Source: Meandrina meandrites
Taxonomy: Eukaryota > Cnidaria > Anthozoa > Scleractinia > Meandrinidae
NCBI GenBank assembly: GCA_963693305.1
Contig: OY855915.1
Span: 14,975,840-15,039,839, forward strand
Reading direction: 5' to 3'
Length of the DNA stretch: 64,000 bases
Of this stretch, positions 54,297 to 63,000 are shown piece by piece; position 1 is the stretch's first letter, and the number at the start of each line of letters is the position of its first letter. Made by a program: the position numbers and the translations under genes. The notes under the pieces are model-generated. The model ran no database searches. It was not told the origin of the DNA and saw nothing but the letters and a program-made list of their open reading frames with translations.

Positions 54297-56402
54297 ACTG
54301 TTTACAAGCTTACAGCAAAACATTTATTCCCACAGGCCTCTGAATCGGGAGCATGGAGTACGCGTTTAAACCTGTTTGGCTTAAGGGAAGTTGCTTTTAA
54401 GCGGGCACTGTACATCTTGTTAAGCATCTTGGCTGCACTGGTTGTCGTGGGCTTGTTGTGGGAACTGTTTGCCAGACAGAAAAGGCGTACTTTTAACTTC
54501 AGTGAAAAAGGTAAACGAGTTACAGCGGAGTTTCCATATTTAAAATTCAAAATGGTCACTACAAAACAAAAGGCACGTAAGCAGGAAACATCCTTTATTT
54601 GTCTTCCAATTTATTCATGCAAGTAAACGGAAACCTAAGTTAGAAACCAATCAGACCCAATTTCTGCAAACGTATTTGCCTGTGTAATTTAGGCTAAAAA
54701 ATCACACCTGGCAGCCATATAATTACGGACATTTTTACCCCCCCAAAAAATATATATATATTTTACATTATGTCAGAATGTGCTCATTTTATTTTAGAAA
54801 TGTTGACTCGATGTACGAAAGAATACGTTCAAACATTTAGTCAAACACTGAGATATACGAGGGCCTAGATGGGGTTTACTGTAAAGTGTTATGTGCCCAA
54901 TATTTTTAGTGCAAAGTGTTACAAAGCGCAATATTTTAATATTAACTGTTAGTGTAAGAAATTACAGTTAAGTGTTACAATGCTGCCTAAACACTAAATA
55001 GACAGGAAACTAAATCTACACAAGAGAAGTTATTGATAAAATGTTGCCATCAAACATCCAAAAAGCACCATTTCGATCTATTTCGTTGTCTCTTGCCGAG
55101 GGTTCTTGGCTATTGAGTTGGCGTGGTCAGACACTCCACGCATTTCGAGTTCTGGGAAGCCTGGAAGCCTGGGACGAAACAAAGAGGATACATGATACTG
55201 TCAGGCGTTCGAGTGGTATCATAAAAGTACTTGTTAGGTTATGGTGGTGGTGGTGGTATTGGAGGAGGAGGCAGAAATTTTGTCAAAATTGTCAAGGAAG
55301 CCAATCTTCAATTTCTGCCAAACTACACCATACGCCTACACCTTCCGGCCCTATACCCACCTAGGGTTATGGCCATAACTCAATGAAGTCACACCATAAT
55401 GATCAAATATGACCAAAGTTGGATTTTTTGCTGGTTTCGTAGGAAGAAAGGTTACCATAGCAACGATAAACATTTTCTTTTGCTTTCAAACAAGCCTGAT
55501 TTTCTCAAAATCTAAACTAACTCTTGGGATTCATTTTTTGATATGTTTGAGGATAGTCAAGAGAATATGGAGAGACTTAATTCCCCATATAGGCCTTATT
55601 CCAAAGGTAATTCCTCTTAACCCCCTGACTACCAGCTCGTGTCCTTATTGGGATGATTTCAAATGGCCAGATTCATGAAGCAAATTAACTGTCTGTATGT
55701 GAAAATGTTTTGCTATAACGTGTAAACGAAAGCAAGATTACGAAAATGTGTCGGAAGACAAAAAGATTTTAATTATCCCGAAAGGGTTAACCCGTGAATC
55801 TTATGCTGGTCGCCGGGTCCAGCCAGGTCGCTCGCGGCCACGTATTCTCAAGAAAGAATCCCGTCCAGGAGGGAGTAGAAATACTCTTTGTTGCTTTCTG
55901 CTTCCAAAACCGGGACAAGCTCCGGCCTGATGGGACACTTGCCTCGAACGGAGAATTTACCTCTACCTTCTTCCATGTACAGATCTTTAGAGCAGTCAGG
56001 AAACATCACAGTCCTTCAAATAACATGATTGCTGTTGTAACACTTTGGGTCTTGGTGCATTTACATTATACGAAAGTTGGGCAGTTAGTTTACAGGAAAT
56101 TCCTTCACCCTCCCGACCCATGCTGCAAATATAACAGTAGCCTGCTTCAGTTCGTCTTCGACGCAGGCTAATGTAAGAGACGATATCAATGACATTTTCA
56201 ACTTTCTTTTTTTCTCACAGTGCATAAAAAAGATACCCAGGATGTAGATGAAAAATGGAAACAGGATACATTAATGAGAAGCGGTGACTTTCAGCGAATG
56301 ATGGACCGAATATCTGATGTCGAAAAGTGCCTCGCGAAGATCTCCGAGTTAAAAGAGATTTATCATAAGATGGATGGCTATTCGAGTCACCGGGAGAAAT
56401 AA
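41967..56402 (+). CDS. Ionotropic-glutamate-receptor-like channel with K+ selectivity filter (7 exons, 539 aa)
   Basis: Predicted ligand-gated ion channel of the plasma membrane. Coding exons: 41967-42620, 46466-46560, 51333-51489, 52175-52238, 53477-53769, 54336-54510, 56221-56402, all joining in phase. Domain order: signal peptide (1-23), ligand-binding lobe S1 (75-195, with VDYPPY at 87-92 and candidate ligand Arg158), TM1 (197-217), pore loop ending TMTTVGYGDKAP (245-256), TM3 (262-286), lobe S2 (300-440, DRFTARY with Asp346 as the likely amine-binding acid), TM4 (446-466), basic stop-transfer and a 60-residue coiled-coil tail. There are seven N-glycosylation sequons before TM1. TVGYGD is the K+-channel filter; bacterial GluR0 has the same layout. 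Animal receptors normally carry Q/R/N-type filters. The ligand is not deducible. The call is inferred from motifs, with no expression evidence; the exon 3 donor is weak and exon 4 has an alternative end. Confidence 0.87.
43655..44060 (+). promoter_or_regulatory. Possible promoter inside intron 1
   Basis: CAACGGAGAAG..GATTGGCCAAT at about 43,660 and its inverted counterpart TTGGCCAATCAC..TTCTCCGTTG at about 43,945 supply CCAAT-type boxes, and GATATAAAAGCG at about 44,039 is a good TATA box. A 36-codon frame begins at 44,098. It could be a repeat-borne promoter; no product was recognised. Confidence 0.3.
46033..46434. repeat. Inverted arms just upstream of receptor exon 2
   Basis: TACAGCTATTTCGAGAAA..TATGGGTA (46,033-46,108) and the complement at 46,360-46,434 match over about 75 bases. 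The right arm ends 31 bases before exon 2, overlapping the likely branch-point region. Confidence 0.85.
46466..46560 (+). CDS. Receptor exon 2: pore loop and first half of filter
   Basis: 95 bases between acceptor GTGTCGGCAG and donor GG|GTAAGT. It encodes the TM1-P linker (DFRSNPKEFPQSFCRGSLEG) and pore helix IWWAFVTMTTV, leaving two bases of the glycine codon. The pore-helix aromatic pair WW and TMTTV are as in potassium channels. The ORF track overlooks it because it is too short. Confidence 0.9.
47226..48041. mobile_element. 816-bp Harbinger-type MITE in intron 2
   Basis: Inverted ends GGGCCAATTCGCACTAGCGG, with TTA at 47,223-47,225 and 48,042-48,044. The interior is rich in TTGTC(A/C)AA and GACAA motifs in both orientations. 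Confidence 0.88.
48366..48710 (+). pseudogene. THAP zinc-finger protein, truncated
   Basis: THAP domains are C2CH zinc fingers used by P-element- and Kolobok-type transposases and by derived host proteins to bind DNA. Residues 1-56 have the full ligand set, C4-x4-C9-x37-C47-x2-H50, with FKFPANSKLRKQWL and RICAVHFTEDCF as in typical domains. After about residue 65 the frame becomes low in similarity and ends at 114 codons, without the AVPTF-type end of the domain and without transposase. It lies in the sense direction in receptor intron 2. Most likely a transposon relic. Confidence 0.8.
49835..50333. repeat. Dispersed repeat family, uninterrupted copy
   Basis: Corresponds to 15,690-16,023 joined to 17,515-17,690, without the foldback insertion. 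It therefore serves as the empty site for that insertion. Confidence 0.82.
50338..50745. mobile_element. 408-bp TTAA MITE, copy 2
   Basis: Same length and nearly the same sequence as 15,279-15,686. TTAA at 50,334-50,337 and 50,746-50,749. The related repeat at 17,684 has a single TTAA, which proves precise insertion. Confidence 0.92.
51333..51489 (+). CDS. Receptor exon 3: second half of filter and TM3
   Basis: Acceptor TTATTTAG. The first base completes the filter glycine, then YGDKAPKFLLARVL and the TM3 helix VVWMFMGVAVMAYLTAIMTT. The end TVKDHNNIFRKT leads into lobe S2. The donor ACG|GTTATA is weak; it is chosen because it is the one that leaves phase 0 for exon 4 and gives the expected spacing. 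Confidence 0.85.
52175..52238 (+). CDS. Receptor exon 4: start of S2 lobe
   Basis: Acceptor TTATTGCTCAG. Encodes LGALADSQGFSEGIKQGAYM and E, ending C|GTAAGG in phase 1. A second possible end is 52,270 (CACAG|GTAGCC) paired with an acceptor at 53,478, which would add ten residues. The shorter form is preferred because it gives the usual spacing to the EVEGILLD motif and does not depend on transposon sequence. Confidence 0.72.
52266..53211. mobile_element. 0.95-kb foldback palindrome in intron 4, 7-bp target duplication
   Basis: Near-perfect arms (about 52,266-52,743 and 52,757-53,211) around a 13-base loop, differing mainly by a 20-base indel. The ends read CACAGGTAGCC / GGCTACCTGTG and are flanked by TTTAAAC at 52,259-52,265 and 53,212-53,218. 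Terminal sequence and 7-bp duplication resemble the element at 1876-2270. Confidence 0.9.
53477..53769 (+). CDS. Receptor exon 5: S2 lobe
   Basis: Acceptor TTTTACTAG, donor CAA|GTATGT. Two bases complete Gln324, then 97 codons: YKDLEALSKGLSNSEVEGIL, LDRFTARYIY (Asp346), FPFSIGIYM and FHDCIKTESEIKLKL. EVEGILLDRF is the equivalent of the family segment bearing the acid that binds the ligand amine. Confidence 0.85.
54222..54292. repeat. (TTA)n microsatellite in intron 5
   Basis: About 24 TTA units. Confidence 0.97.
54336..54510 (+). CDS. Receptor exon 6: TM4
   Basis: Acceptor TTATTCCCACAG, donor AAAG|GTAAAC, phase 0 to 1. Encodes ASESGAWSTRLNLFGLREVA, the helix LYILLSILAALVVVGLLWEL and the basic RQKRR stop-transfer. 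The pre-TM4 segment LREVAF corresponds to the family's amphipathic link. Confidence 0.87.
54511..56220 (+). other. Receptor intron 6
   Basis: 1.7 kb, with no element recognised. Frames at 55,041-55,364 and 55,409-55,678 have no family and no compatible splice sites that I can see. Confidence 0.7.
56221..56402 (+). CDS. Receptor exon 7: cytoplasmic tail
   Basis: Acceptor TTTTTTTCTCACAG. Encodes a charged tail with a heptad-like stretch (FQRMMDRISDVEKCLAKISE, LKEIYHKM) that could assemble as a coiled coil, ending HREK and TAA at 56,400-56,402. Confidence 0.85.
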
Positions 56403-56644
56403 ATGACTTAGCTAGAAATGCCGGACCACCTCGAACATGACACACTGATGATTATGTCAATGTACTGTGGAGGCACTGACTAAGCGAACGCCAATAATGT
56501 AGATAAATTAATGTTTGTATATAACTCAAACATGCTGCTGGAATCCTACATGTAATGGGCATAAAGGGGCTACTCACTGACCACGCATCTTAAAAAAATA
56601 TTCCGCATTTAGCAACATGCTTGGGCATCCTATTACTTGGTAAA

Positions 56645-56650
56645 AATAAA
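56645..56650 (+). promoter_or_regulatory. Candidate receptor polyadenylation signal
   Basis: First AATAAA after the stop codon, 243 bases downstream. Confidence 0.5.
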
Positions 56651-57578
56651 TAGGTTATTTGATAATTTTTAAATCAAAGACGAAGCCATTCTTGTTGAAA
56701 TCGCGATAACCGAGTTCAAGTAGTGCATGTACAAGTAAGTGAGTAAAGATACATGTACTGGTTATAAATTTTAAGTTGTAAATTAATTTTGATTGAAACT
56801 GTGATTACAGATGTCATATTAACTTAACACTGCCTGTGTCACAATGAAGTCGTCAACTGAGAGTTCATAAAATTCATCATTTCCAAAGTGACAACTTGTC
56901 AGTGGTGTTTTCTTGTGATGTGTATCATTACTGAGTTGGCCTTATAGAGATTAATAGCTCATTCACTTTGAAAGAGTGATGACGCCGATATTATCTGCGC
57001 AGTGCTTATGGGATTATTTGAGGGTGATCAACAACTATCTCCGGACGAAATTCTGAGAGGAAAGCTAAATGCGATGATATAGAGATTATACGTCGAGAGA
57101 AGACAGCAAACCAGTTAGCAGTTAGAGAACTCGAAGAAAACAACAGTGAACATTGAAACAAAAGGGAGCAATTCTTCCTCGAGAAAAGCCTGAAAATTGC
57201 TTATTTCACTACATGTATAAGACAGCTGCAGAGATTGGCTTCAAGCCTGTTATCTGCTATCGACTTATAATTAACAGTAAAGGCGGATATTCTTTTCGGC
57301 ACACCTTCGTAATTTCCGGTGCAGTGTTCCATATTGATTGGTAGTTTGCTCGAACAACAGGAGAATCCAATTCTACTTTGTTCGAGCAAGTTGCCAATTT
57401 CTGTTTGAGTCAGTTGACTCTGCAAAGTCCTCTCTTTTGTCTTTTTCTGCTTTTACTCCTGTCCCTAAAAAGCGAAAGCGGGCGAGCGGTCGCACCCGCT
57501 CGCTTTCGTGTTTGTCTCCATAGCCTCACAAGCAAAAGATAGACTGTTTGTAGTCTAAAGTTTGGGACACAGCCGCAT
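56651..57578. other. Unassigned 3' flank
   Basis: No gene recognised. A short hairpin of GCGAGCGG/CCGCTCGC lies near 57,480-57,505. Confidence 0.45.
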
Positions 57579-57675
57579 CCGATTATAAGCCCCCCCCCCC
57601 CCCCCTCCGTTTATAAGCCCACCCAAAACCCCTTACGAAGTTTTATAAGCCCAGGGATTAGAACCGGAATTTTAC
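57579..57675. mobile_element. Partial copy of the TATAAGCCC MITE
   Basis: Shares CCACCCAAAACCCCTTACGA and the end CCGGAATTTTA with 59,239-59,568. The left end is missing; it contains a run of C. Confidence 0.82.
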
Positions 57676-57867
57676 GATCTTCCATTCGCGCATAACCACA
57701 ATTCCTTGCGCCTTTGATATTACCGCCGACGTCCACAATTCCTTGCGTTTCGCAAGAAAAGTGATTGAATGCCCCTATAATGTGATATTTTGCCGATTAG
57801 AGAGCTTCCTCGTTCGTTCGCTTCAGGCTCACTTACTGCTGGGCAGCAATTTAACGGCTCTAAAGGG

Positions 57868-57953
57868 TAGTTGGGGCGAGCGGAAAAAGTGGGCGAACGC
57901 GGAAAAAACGAGGGGAGACTCGTCCGCATTTTTCGCTCGCCCCAACTACCAAA
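57868..57953. repeat. Hairpin with GTAGTTGGGGCGAGCG arms
   Basis: GGTAGTTGGGGCGAGCGGAA and its complement enclose GC-rich sequence. Possibly a small MITE end pair. Confidence 0.8.
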
Positions 57954-59238
57954 GAGCCTGGAACAGGCTACTCTAGGGAGCGTGAACAAATCCTGAATAA
58001 CCAGCGGGAGTCGTGTGTTTGGCCTTTCAGTTTTTGTGTTCTGCTGGCATAATGCCAGTCAGAACACCACGTAGGCCAACGCGATGGAATGTGCGTTACA
58101 ACAGAATGGAATCATTGGAACGCGTAAGAACGAGAGAAACGTTTTCACATATACGCAAGGTGCAGTAACGTAAAATCGTTAAAATTGTAAAATCTGCAGC
58201 ACCACTTTGCCGATGTGTTGTAATTGAAATAGCAAAGGGCGCACACTTTTGTAAAGTTCGCAAAGCGTTAACGAAAAATCATTAAAAATGCAACATTCTG
58301 GTATTTTCGCAAAGGTCACAACTAAAACACTTAAAATTAAATTTTGTAATTTTCGCAAGGCCGTAACTAAACATATTAGAATTTGTAAATTTTGCATCGT
58401 GTTATCTAGTGCACAGTCAGGTTTCCCCATCCGTTACTCCCTTCACAAGAGTAATCAATTAATTGACATGAATTAATTAATCACTTATCAAAGTTTACAC
58501 TCTAGTGCTTTATAGACTTAGTAGTGCCTCAGTGGTTTAGCAGACGACAGCCCACACAACCATCACAAAAGTGCATCCATAGTATGTGACTCATAACCGT
58601 TTAAATCAACTGTAGTTAAAATCGAAATCACTTGGAACAACACGTTATTTTTCTATAAAACCGTTGTTTAGAAATAAAAAAAATGTTAAGAAAGGTATAA
58701 GCAAGTTGTGTGACTAGTTTTATCTTTCCAGATCAAAGGTGTAAAAATGTTTGACAGCATCAATGCATTTGACAGCGTCAATGGATTTAAAAATAAGCAA
58801 AAAAGCTGGGTCAGTCGCACTACGGCAAACGGAGGCTGTTCCATAACAAATTGTCTTGCATAAAAGTAACATATTTGGTCACGTAGTTCAATTTGTCATT
58901 TGTGCAAGCAATTTTGGCAGATAACGTTCGGAAATTTCACTTGTTCCTTGCCTTTTTCCTCACCCCTGTGGGGTTTGCAAAACATTAAACAAGGTGTTGT
59001 GCTGAGATAGCAGGAACGGCTCCGGGCTTGTTGTAAGTAGCACTCTAAGGTGGTTGGTCCACTGCAGTGTTACTAGGAGTTTTCCATTTCTCAGCAACTA
59101 AAACAAAATAACAGACTCTATGACTCAAAGAGTAGTGCAAAGTGAGCAACCAATACCATCCATCAATATATTTCAATAATATGTAAATGTCATCCTCTCC
59201 AATTTAAGAATGTGGATGAGAGTACAAATCCCATACCA
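57954..59238. other. Mostly unassigned; dispersed repeat at 58,165-58,300
   Basis: The 58,165-58,300 block matches 15,058-15,180. The rest shows no gene. Confidence 0.5.
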
Positions 59239-59568
59239 TAAAATTCCGGTTATAAGCCCCCCTGCTTATAAGCTCCCCCGGTTCTAGGCTCATCTACCTG
59301 GAAACAATGAAAAACATCCGGTTATAAGCCCCCCCCCCCGGATATAAGCCCCCCTCTGCTGGATGACAGTACTGATCAGGACTAAATGTTGCTTTATTAT
59401 GACTTTTTAACTTAAAAACGTATTTCGATCAACACTGCCGTGGCTCGTTTCGAAACGTTTTTTTTATTCCGCTTATAAGCTCCCCCGGATATAAGCCCCT
59501 CCGCTTATAAGCCCACCCAAAACCCCTTACGAAGTTGTATAAGCCCAGGGCTTATAACCGGAATTTTA
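59239..59568. mobile_element. 330-bp MITE with TATAAGCCCC repeats
   Basis: Inverted ends TAAAATTCCGGTTATAAGCC with TA at each extreme, suggesting a Tc1/mariner-type 2-bp target. GGTTATAAGCCCCC-like units repeat about six times inside. Confidence 0.87.
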
Positions 59569-60061
59569 CATATGCAGTGGGGGATCCAGGGGAGGGGCCT
59601 GGCGGCCATGCCCACCCCTTATTTTTTCAGAAATAGCACATTTTCTGTGAACTCCCAGAATTATCTTCGCAGAATTCAACATTCATAGTCAGTCTTGAAA
59701 AGCCCCCCCCCCCCCCCCCCCCTTGGCTGAAGGTCTGGATCCACCACTGGGTCTGTCAGTTTTACATACTTCTTCCCTGTTTACACCACCAGGCAAAGAA
59801 ACAGTTAGGCAAGAATGTCTGACAGCTGAATCAAACAGGTACATTATCCGGGAAAATTGAACAAATTTTAAAACGGAGACATACTAAACTGGGAAAATTG
59901 GAGTTTTAAATAGTCTCAGATACCGGAAGGTGGATTTCAAATTAACAAACAGTGTATAGATACACACGTTCAGTGCTTAAAGCGCGAGGTTTTTACAACT
60001 TGAAACAGCAAGGGACCACAAACAACAATGCTGCTAACATAGGGTCCACAAGAGATTATTG
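59569..60061. other. Unassigned, with a C-run
   Basis: About 19 consecutive C at 59,704-59,722. No gene recognised. Confidence 0.5.
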
Positions 60062-60250
60062 CAATTTATTTGCACTGGCCTTTGAGCTGGCATTATTTAG
60101 ATTTGCTACACAGCGCTGATGAGTTCCAAAAAGGACGAAACAGCTGTCCCCGATTGCAACCCTGCTTTGTCACTTCTGGTCGTGTTGGTGTCTCGCAAAG
60201 TTACTTTTTTACGTGGTGTTTATCAATCAGAATGGAAATTAACAACGACT
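60062..60250. mobile_element. Third copy of the 16-kb foldback arm
   Basis: From TTATTTGCACTGGCC through GTTCCAAAAAGGACGAAACA to TGTTGGTGTCTCGCAAAG. It lacks the inserted element and so shows the ATTTGCTACAC empty site, but only one arm remains. Confidence 0.82.
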
Positions 60251-60835
60251 AAAATTTAAGTGTAAATTAGATTCTTTAAAGTTGCCGAAATTTTCCCTTC
60301 TGTTATTGCTACAATCTGTCAAAAACATCATTCTTCATGACTGTTTATCATTGTCAGGTTGCTGAATCTCTCTTGAGTCATTGTTGAGCAAAATTTTCAG
60401 TGTTCGGGCGGTGGAAACTGAATGATTGTTCACCAGATGCACTCGTTACTGGATTTACAAAATGGAACTAAATTAAAAATGCAATTTATGGCCAGCTTCT
60501 GGTAAGGCCTTCAAATGAAATACTTTTAGTAATTGTTTTTTAATAATTATTATTTTTTGTTTTGTTTCTTTCTTTACTTACTTATTTACTTAAGTTCTTA
60601 TTATTTTTTTCTTTTTACTGCAAAAAAGTGGGGGGGCTTTAGCACCCCCCAGCCCCTCCCTCTGCGTGGGCCCTGATACAACCTAAGGAACAATATCTCT
60701 GAACAGTTACATTGCCTTCCATCATCTGGTAGTCTTCAGCAGAGGTACAGCAGGTTCAGAGAAAGCCTAAATTTTTTATGTTGACTGAAATAATTTTTCC
60801 CTTTATGAGTTTGTTCCCCAAGCAAGAAAACCGGT
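60251..60835. other. Unassigned sequence
   Basis: On the minus strand, about 60,765-60,672 holds a short open stretch (CCTSAEDYQMMEGNVTVQRY, CSLGC) after a TTTAG acceptor-like site, with the look of a Ly6-type disulfide domain. An upstream stop and a weak donor prevent a firm call. Confidence 0.3.
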
Positions 60836-60837
60836 CG

Positions 60838-61352
60838 TGGACAAAAGACTGACCCCCAGTGGAATACCCTTAAATGGACTACCCCTAAAAAATCCTATTT
60901 CGCTACCCGGGAGCTCCCAGGGACCAACAATATTAAGAATGTATCGTGTTACCCTTACAATACAAGGAGCTAACTGAAAACAGGCTAACTAAAGTGCATA
61001 GCAAGCTAACCGGAGTGAATAGTAGGCTAACCGGAGTGCATAGTAGGCTAACCAGAGTGCATAGCAGGCTAACCGAGGTGAGTAGTAGCCACTAAAAGGA
61101 GTGCTATTTTGATAGCTAAAATAGCTAACCACCCTCGTTCCCAGTGCCTTTCAAGGTCGGTGCAATTCCTGTATTTAGGCCCTTAAGTGTCCGTGAGGAT
61201 GAAAATAAAGAAGGCCCATGCAATGTAAGTATACAAGTATTCAATACTACTCATTCAAAATAGGATTTCTTAGGGGTAGTCCATTTAAGGGTAGTCCACT
61301 TTGGTAGTCCATTTGGGTAGTCCATGGACTGGGGGTCAGTCTTTGGTCCATC
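60838..61352. mobile_element. Inverted-repeat element with internal GGCTAACC array
   Basis: Arms 60,838-60,903 and 61,256-61,352 share AGACTGACCCCCAGT and AATGGACTACCCCTAA; the right arm has extra TGGACTACC units. The middle (60,975-61,085) is a tandem array of a 24-25 base unit containing GGCTAACCGGAGTGCATAG. Confidence 0.82.
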
Positions 61353-61420
61353 ACCCAAGAAAACCTGAAAAGTTCTAATTGACTTCCACAAAAAATGTAA
61401 ATGGGAGTGTGCAGACTTAC

Positions 61421-61485
61421 CATAAACCAGTGATTTAATTCCCACAAAAGTGATGAGCATTGTTATAACTGCAATTATTGCCACC
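61421..61485 (-). CDS. Possible minus-strand exon encoding a hydrophobic segment
   Basis: On the minus strand a 65-base block lies between ATTTCTCTAG and G|GTAAGTCTG, both good splice sites. It encodes VAIIAVITMLITFVGIKSLV and Y, a signal peptide or membrane helix; it enters with one base completing a codon and leaves in phase 1. No partner exons could be assigned with confidence (see 60.7 kb for one weak candidate). The product is unknown. Confidence 0.35.
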
Positions 61486-61649
61486 CTAGAGAAATATAAA
61501 ATGTTATATTAACAGTGAGCACTGTACACTGATCACTGCCCCAGGTTCTCTGGTTTTCCTTCCACAAAAACCAACAATTCTAAATTCCAATTTGATCAGG
61601 GAACAGTAGCTGAAGAGCCACTTTGTGAAAATGCCACTGCAACTTTGCA

Positions 61650-61682
61650 TTATTATTATCATTATCATTATCATTATTATTA

Positions 61683-61713
<31 letters not shown>
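61650..61713. repeat. (ATT)n/(ATC)n microsatellite
   Basis: Imperfect ATT/ATC repeats giving isoleucine/methionine runs in the minus frame. Confidence 0.95.
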
Positions 61714-61717
<4 letters not shown>

Positions 61718-62035
61718 ATATTATTAATTATAAGTATGGCCAAAAGAAAAGTGACTCTGAAGTTCCTGTTCACTGATTGGGTAGAATAGTACTACGAATT
61801 TTTTCTGTTCAACCATCTGGAAATGGTCTGGGGAGACTCGGTGCTCCAGGGATGTCCCTCACTGTGTTCATCAAATAACCACAATGTCTACCAATTACTA
61901 GACAGTATAAATGACCAGTAAATAAACCAACATATTACGTAAAATTAAAACGACCAAAGATAAAGTAAATAATGGTTTATAAACTTTCAAGGTATGGTTT
62001 ACAAACGGATGAACTTGACCCCCTTAATAGAACTT

Positions 62036-62152
62036 ATTAACCGCACGGCCCTTGCCCGAGTGTGGTTCTTGCTCTGCACGGGATTTATTTATTTATTAAC
62101 CGTGCGGCCATGGGCCGAGCGCGGTTCTTGCTCTGCACGGGATTTATTATTA
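62036..62152. repeat. Tandem repeat, two units of about 65 bp
   Basis: GGTTCTTGCTCTGCACGGGA with flanking TTAACCG(C/T)(A/G)CGGCC occurs twice. Confidence 0.88.
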
Positions 62153-62269
62153 TTTTTCTTGTCTGTGACCAGACCCAAACTTCCAAACAGCCAATCGTGA
62201 TGGGCAGTTTGAATCATGCAACCTGTGATGTTTATTCGCCAAAAGCTGTTAAGACATTAATGTACTGAA

Positions 62270-63000
62270 AATGTTACAGATAATGTTTTCTTTCATGATT
62301 GTGTATAAAATATTTTTTCTTCAGTCTTATCGAAGCGCTGGATTCGAAGCGAACATTGAATGCACTAAAAATAGGTATAACATCAGCCATGGAATGCGCT
62401 GACGTTGCAGCTTTCACTTTCGCTACGTGACAAATATGATTGTGTTTTCTTGGCAAATTATATTGGCAGAAGCGACAGTCATTAATTTATTTGCACTTCT
62501 GCAAATATTTCTTGTGGGTATAGGCAATTGTTTCATCGAAGCGAGTTCAGAGATTTGAAGGAAAATTAAATATTTGCAAAGGTAAACAATTGAGCGTGCC
62601 TGAACGTGCAGGGCTTACGTCATAAGTAGGGTCTTTGTGACTCGCGTGACTTCTTTGCTAGTCCTTTGCTCGTGGTACAAACAAATTGAAACATGAATGT
62701 ACGGATATATTTTTTTGTGTGTAAAATATATTTTCTTTTGGTTTTATCGAAACGTTGGATTTGAAGCGAATATTGAATACACTAAAAAAAGGTATTACCT
62801 CCGCCACGGAATGTGCTGACGTTGCAGCTTTCACTTCCGTTATGTGACAAATAATATTCTGCTTACTTTGCAAGCTTATTTTGCCAGAAGCAATGGTCGT
62901 TAATTAGTTGAAAATTTTGCGAGTATTTCTCGTGGGTTCAGGCAATTAAAGTGAATTCTTTGACTGTTTCATTGAAGTGAGTTCAGAGATCTGATGGAAA
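62270..63000. repeat. Diverged tandem duplication, offset about 417 bp
   Basis: 62,270-62,560 matches 62,690-63,000 (CTGACGTTGCAGCTTTCACT, AGCGA..ATTGAAT(G/A)CACTAAAAA). A third partial match (GCGTGACT.C.TTGC.AGTCC) is at 62,645 and 63,331. Confidence 0.82.

Noticed and set aside
55041..55678. Two ORFs in receptor intron 6
   Set aside because: No family resemblance, a GTGGTGGTGG simple run, and exons 6 and 7 already join in phase without them.
58520..58600. tRNA-like A box (GCCTCAGTGGTTTAGCAGA)
   Set aside because: No B box and no cloverleaf downstream.
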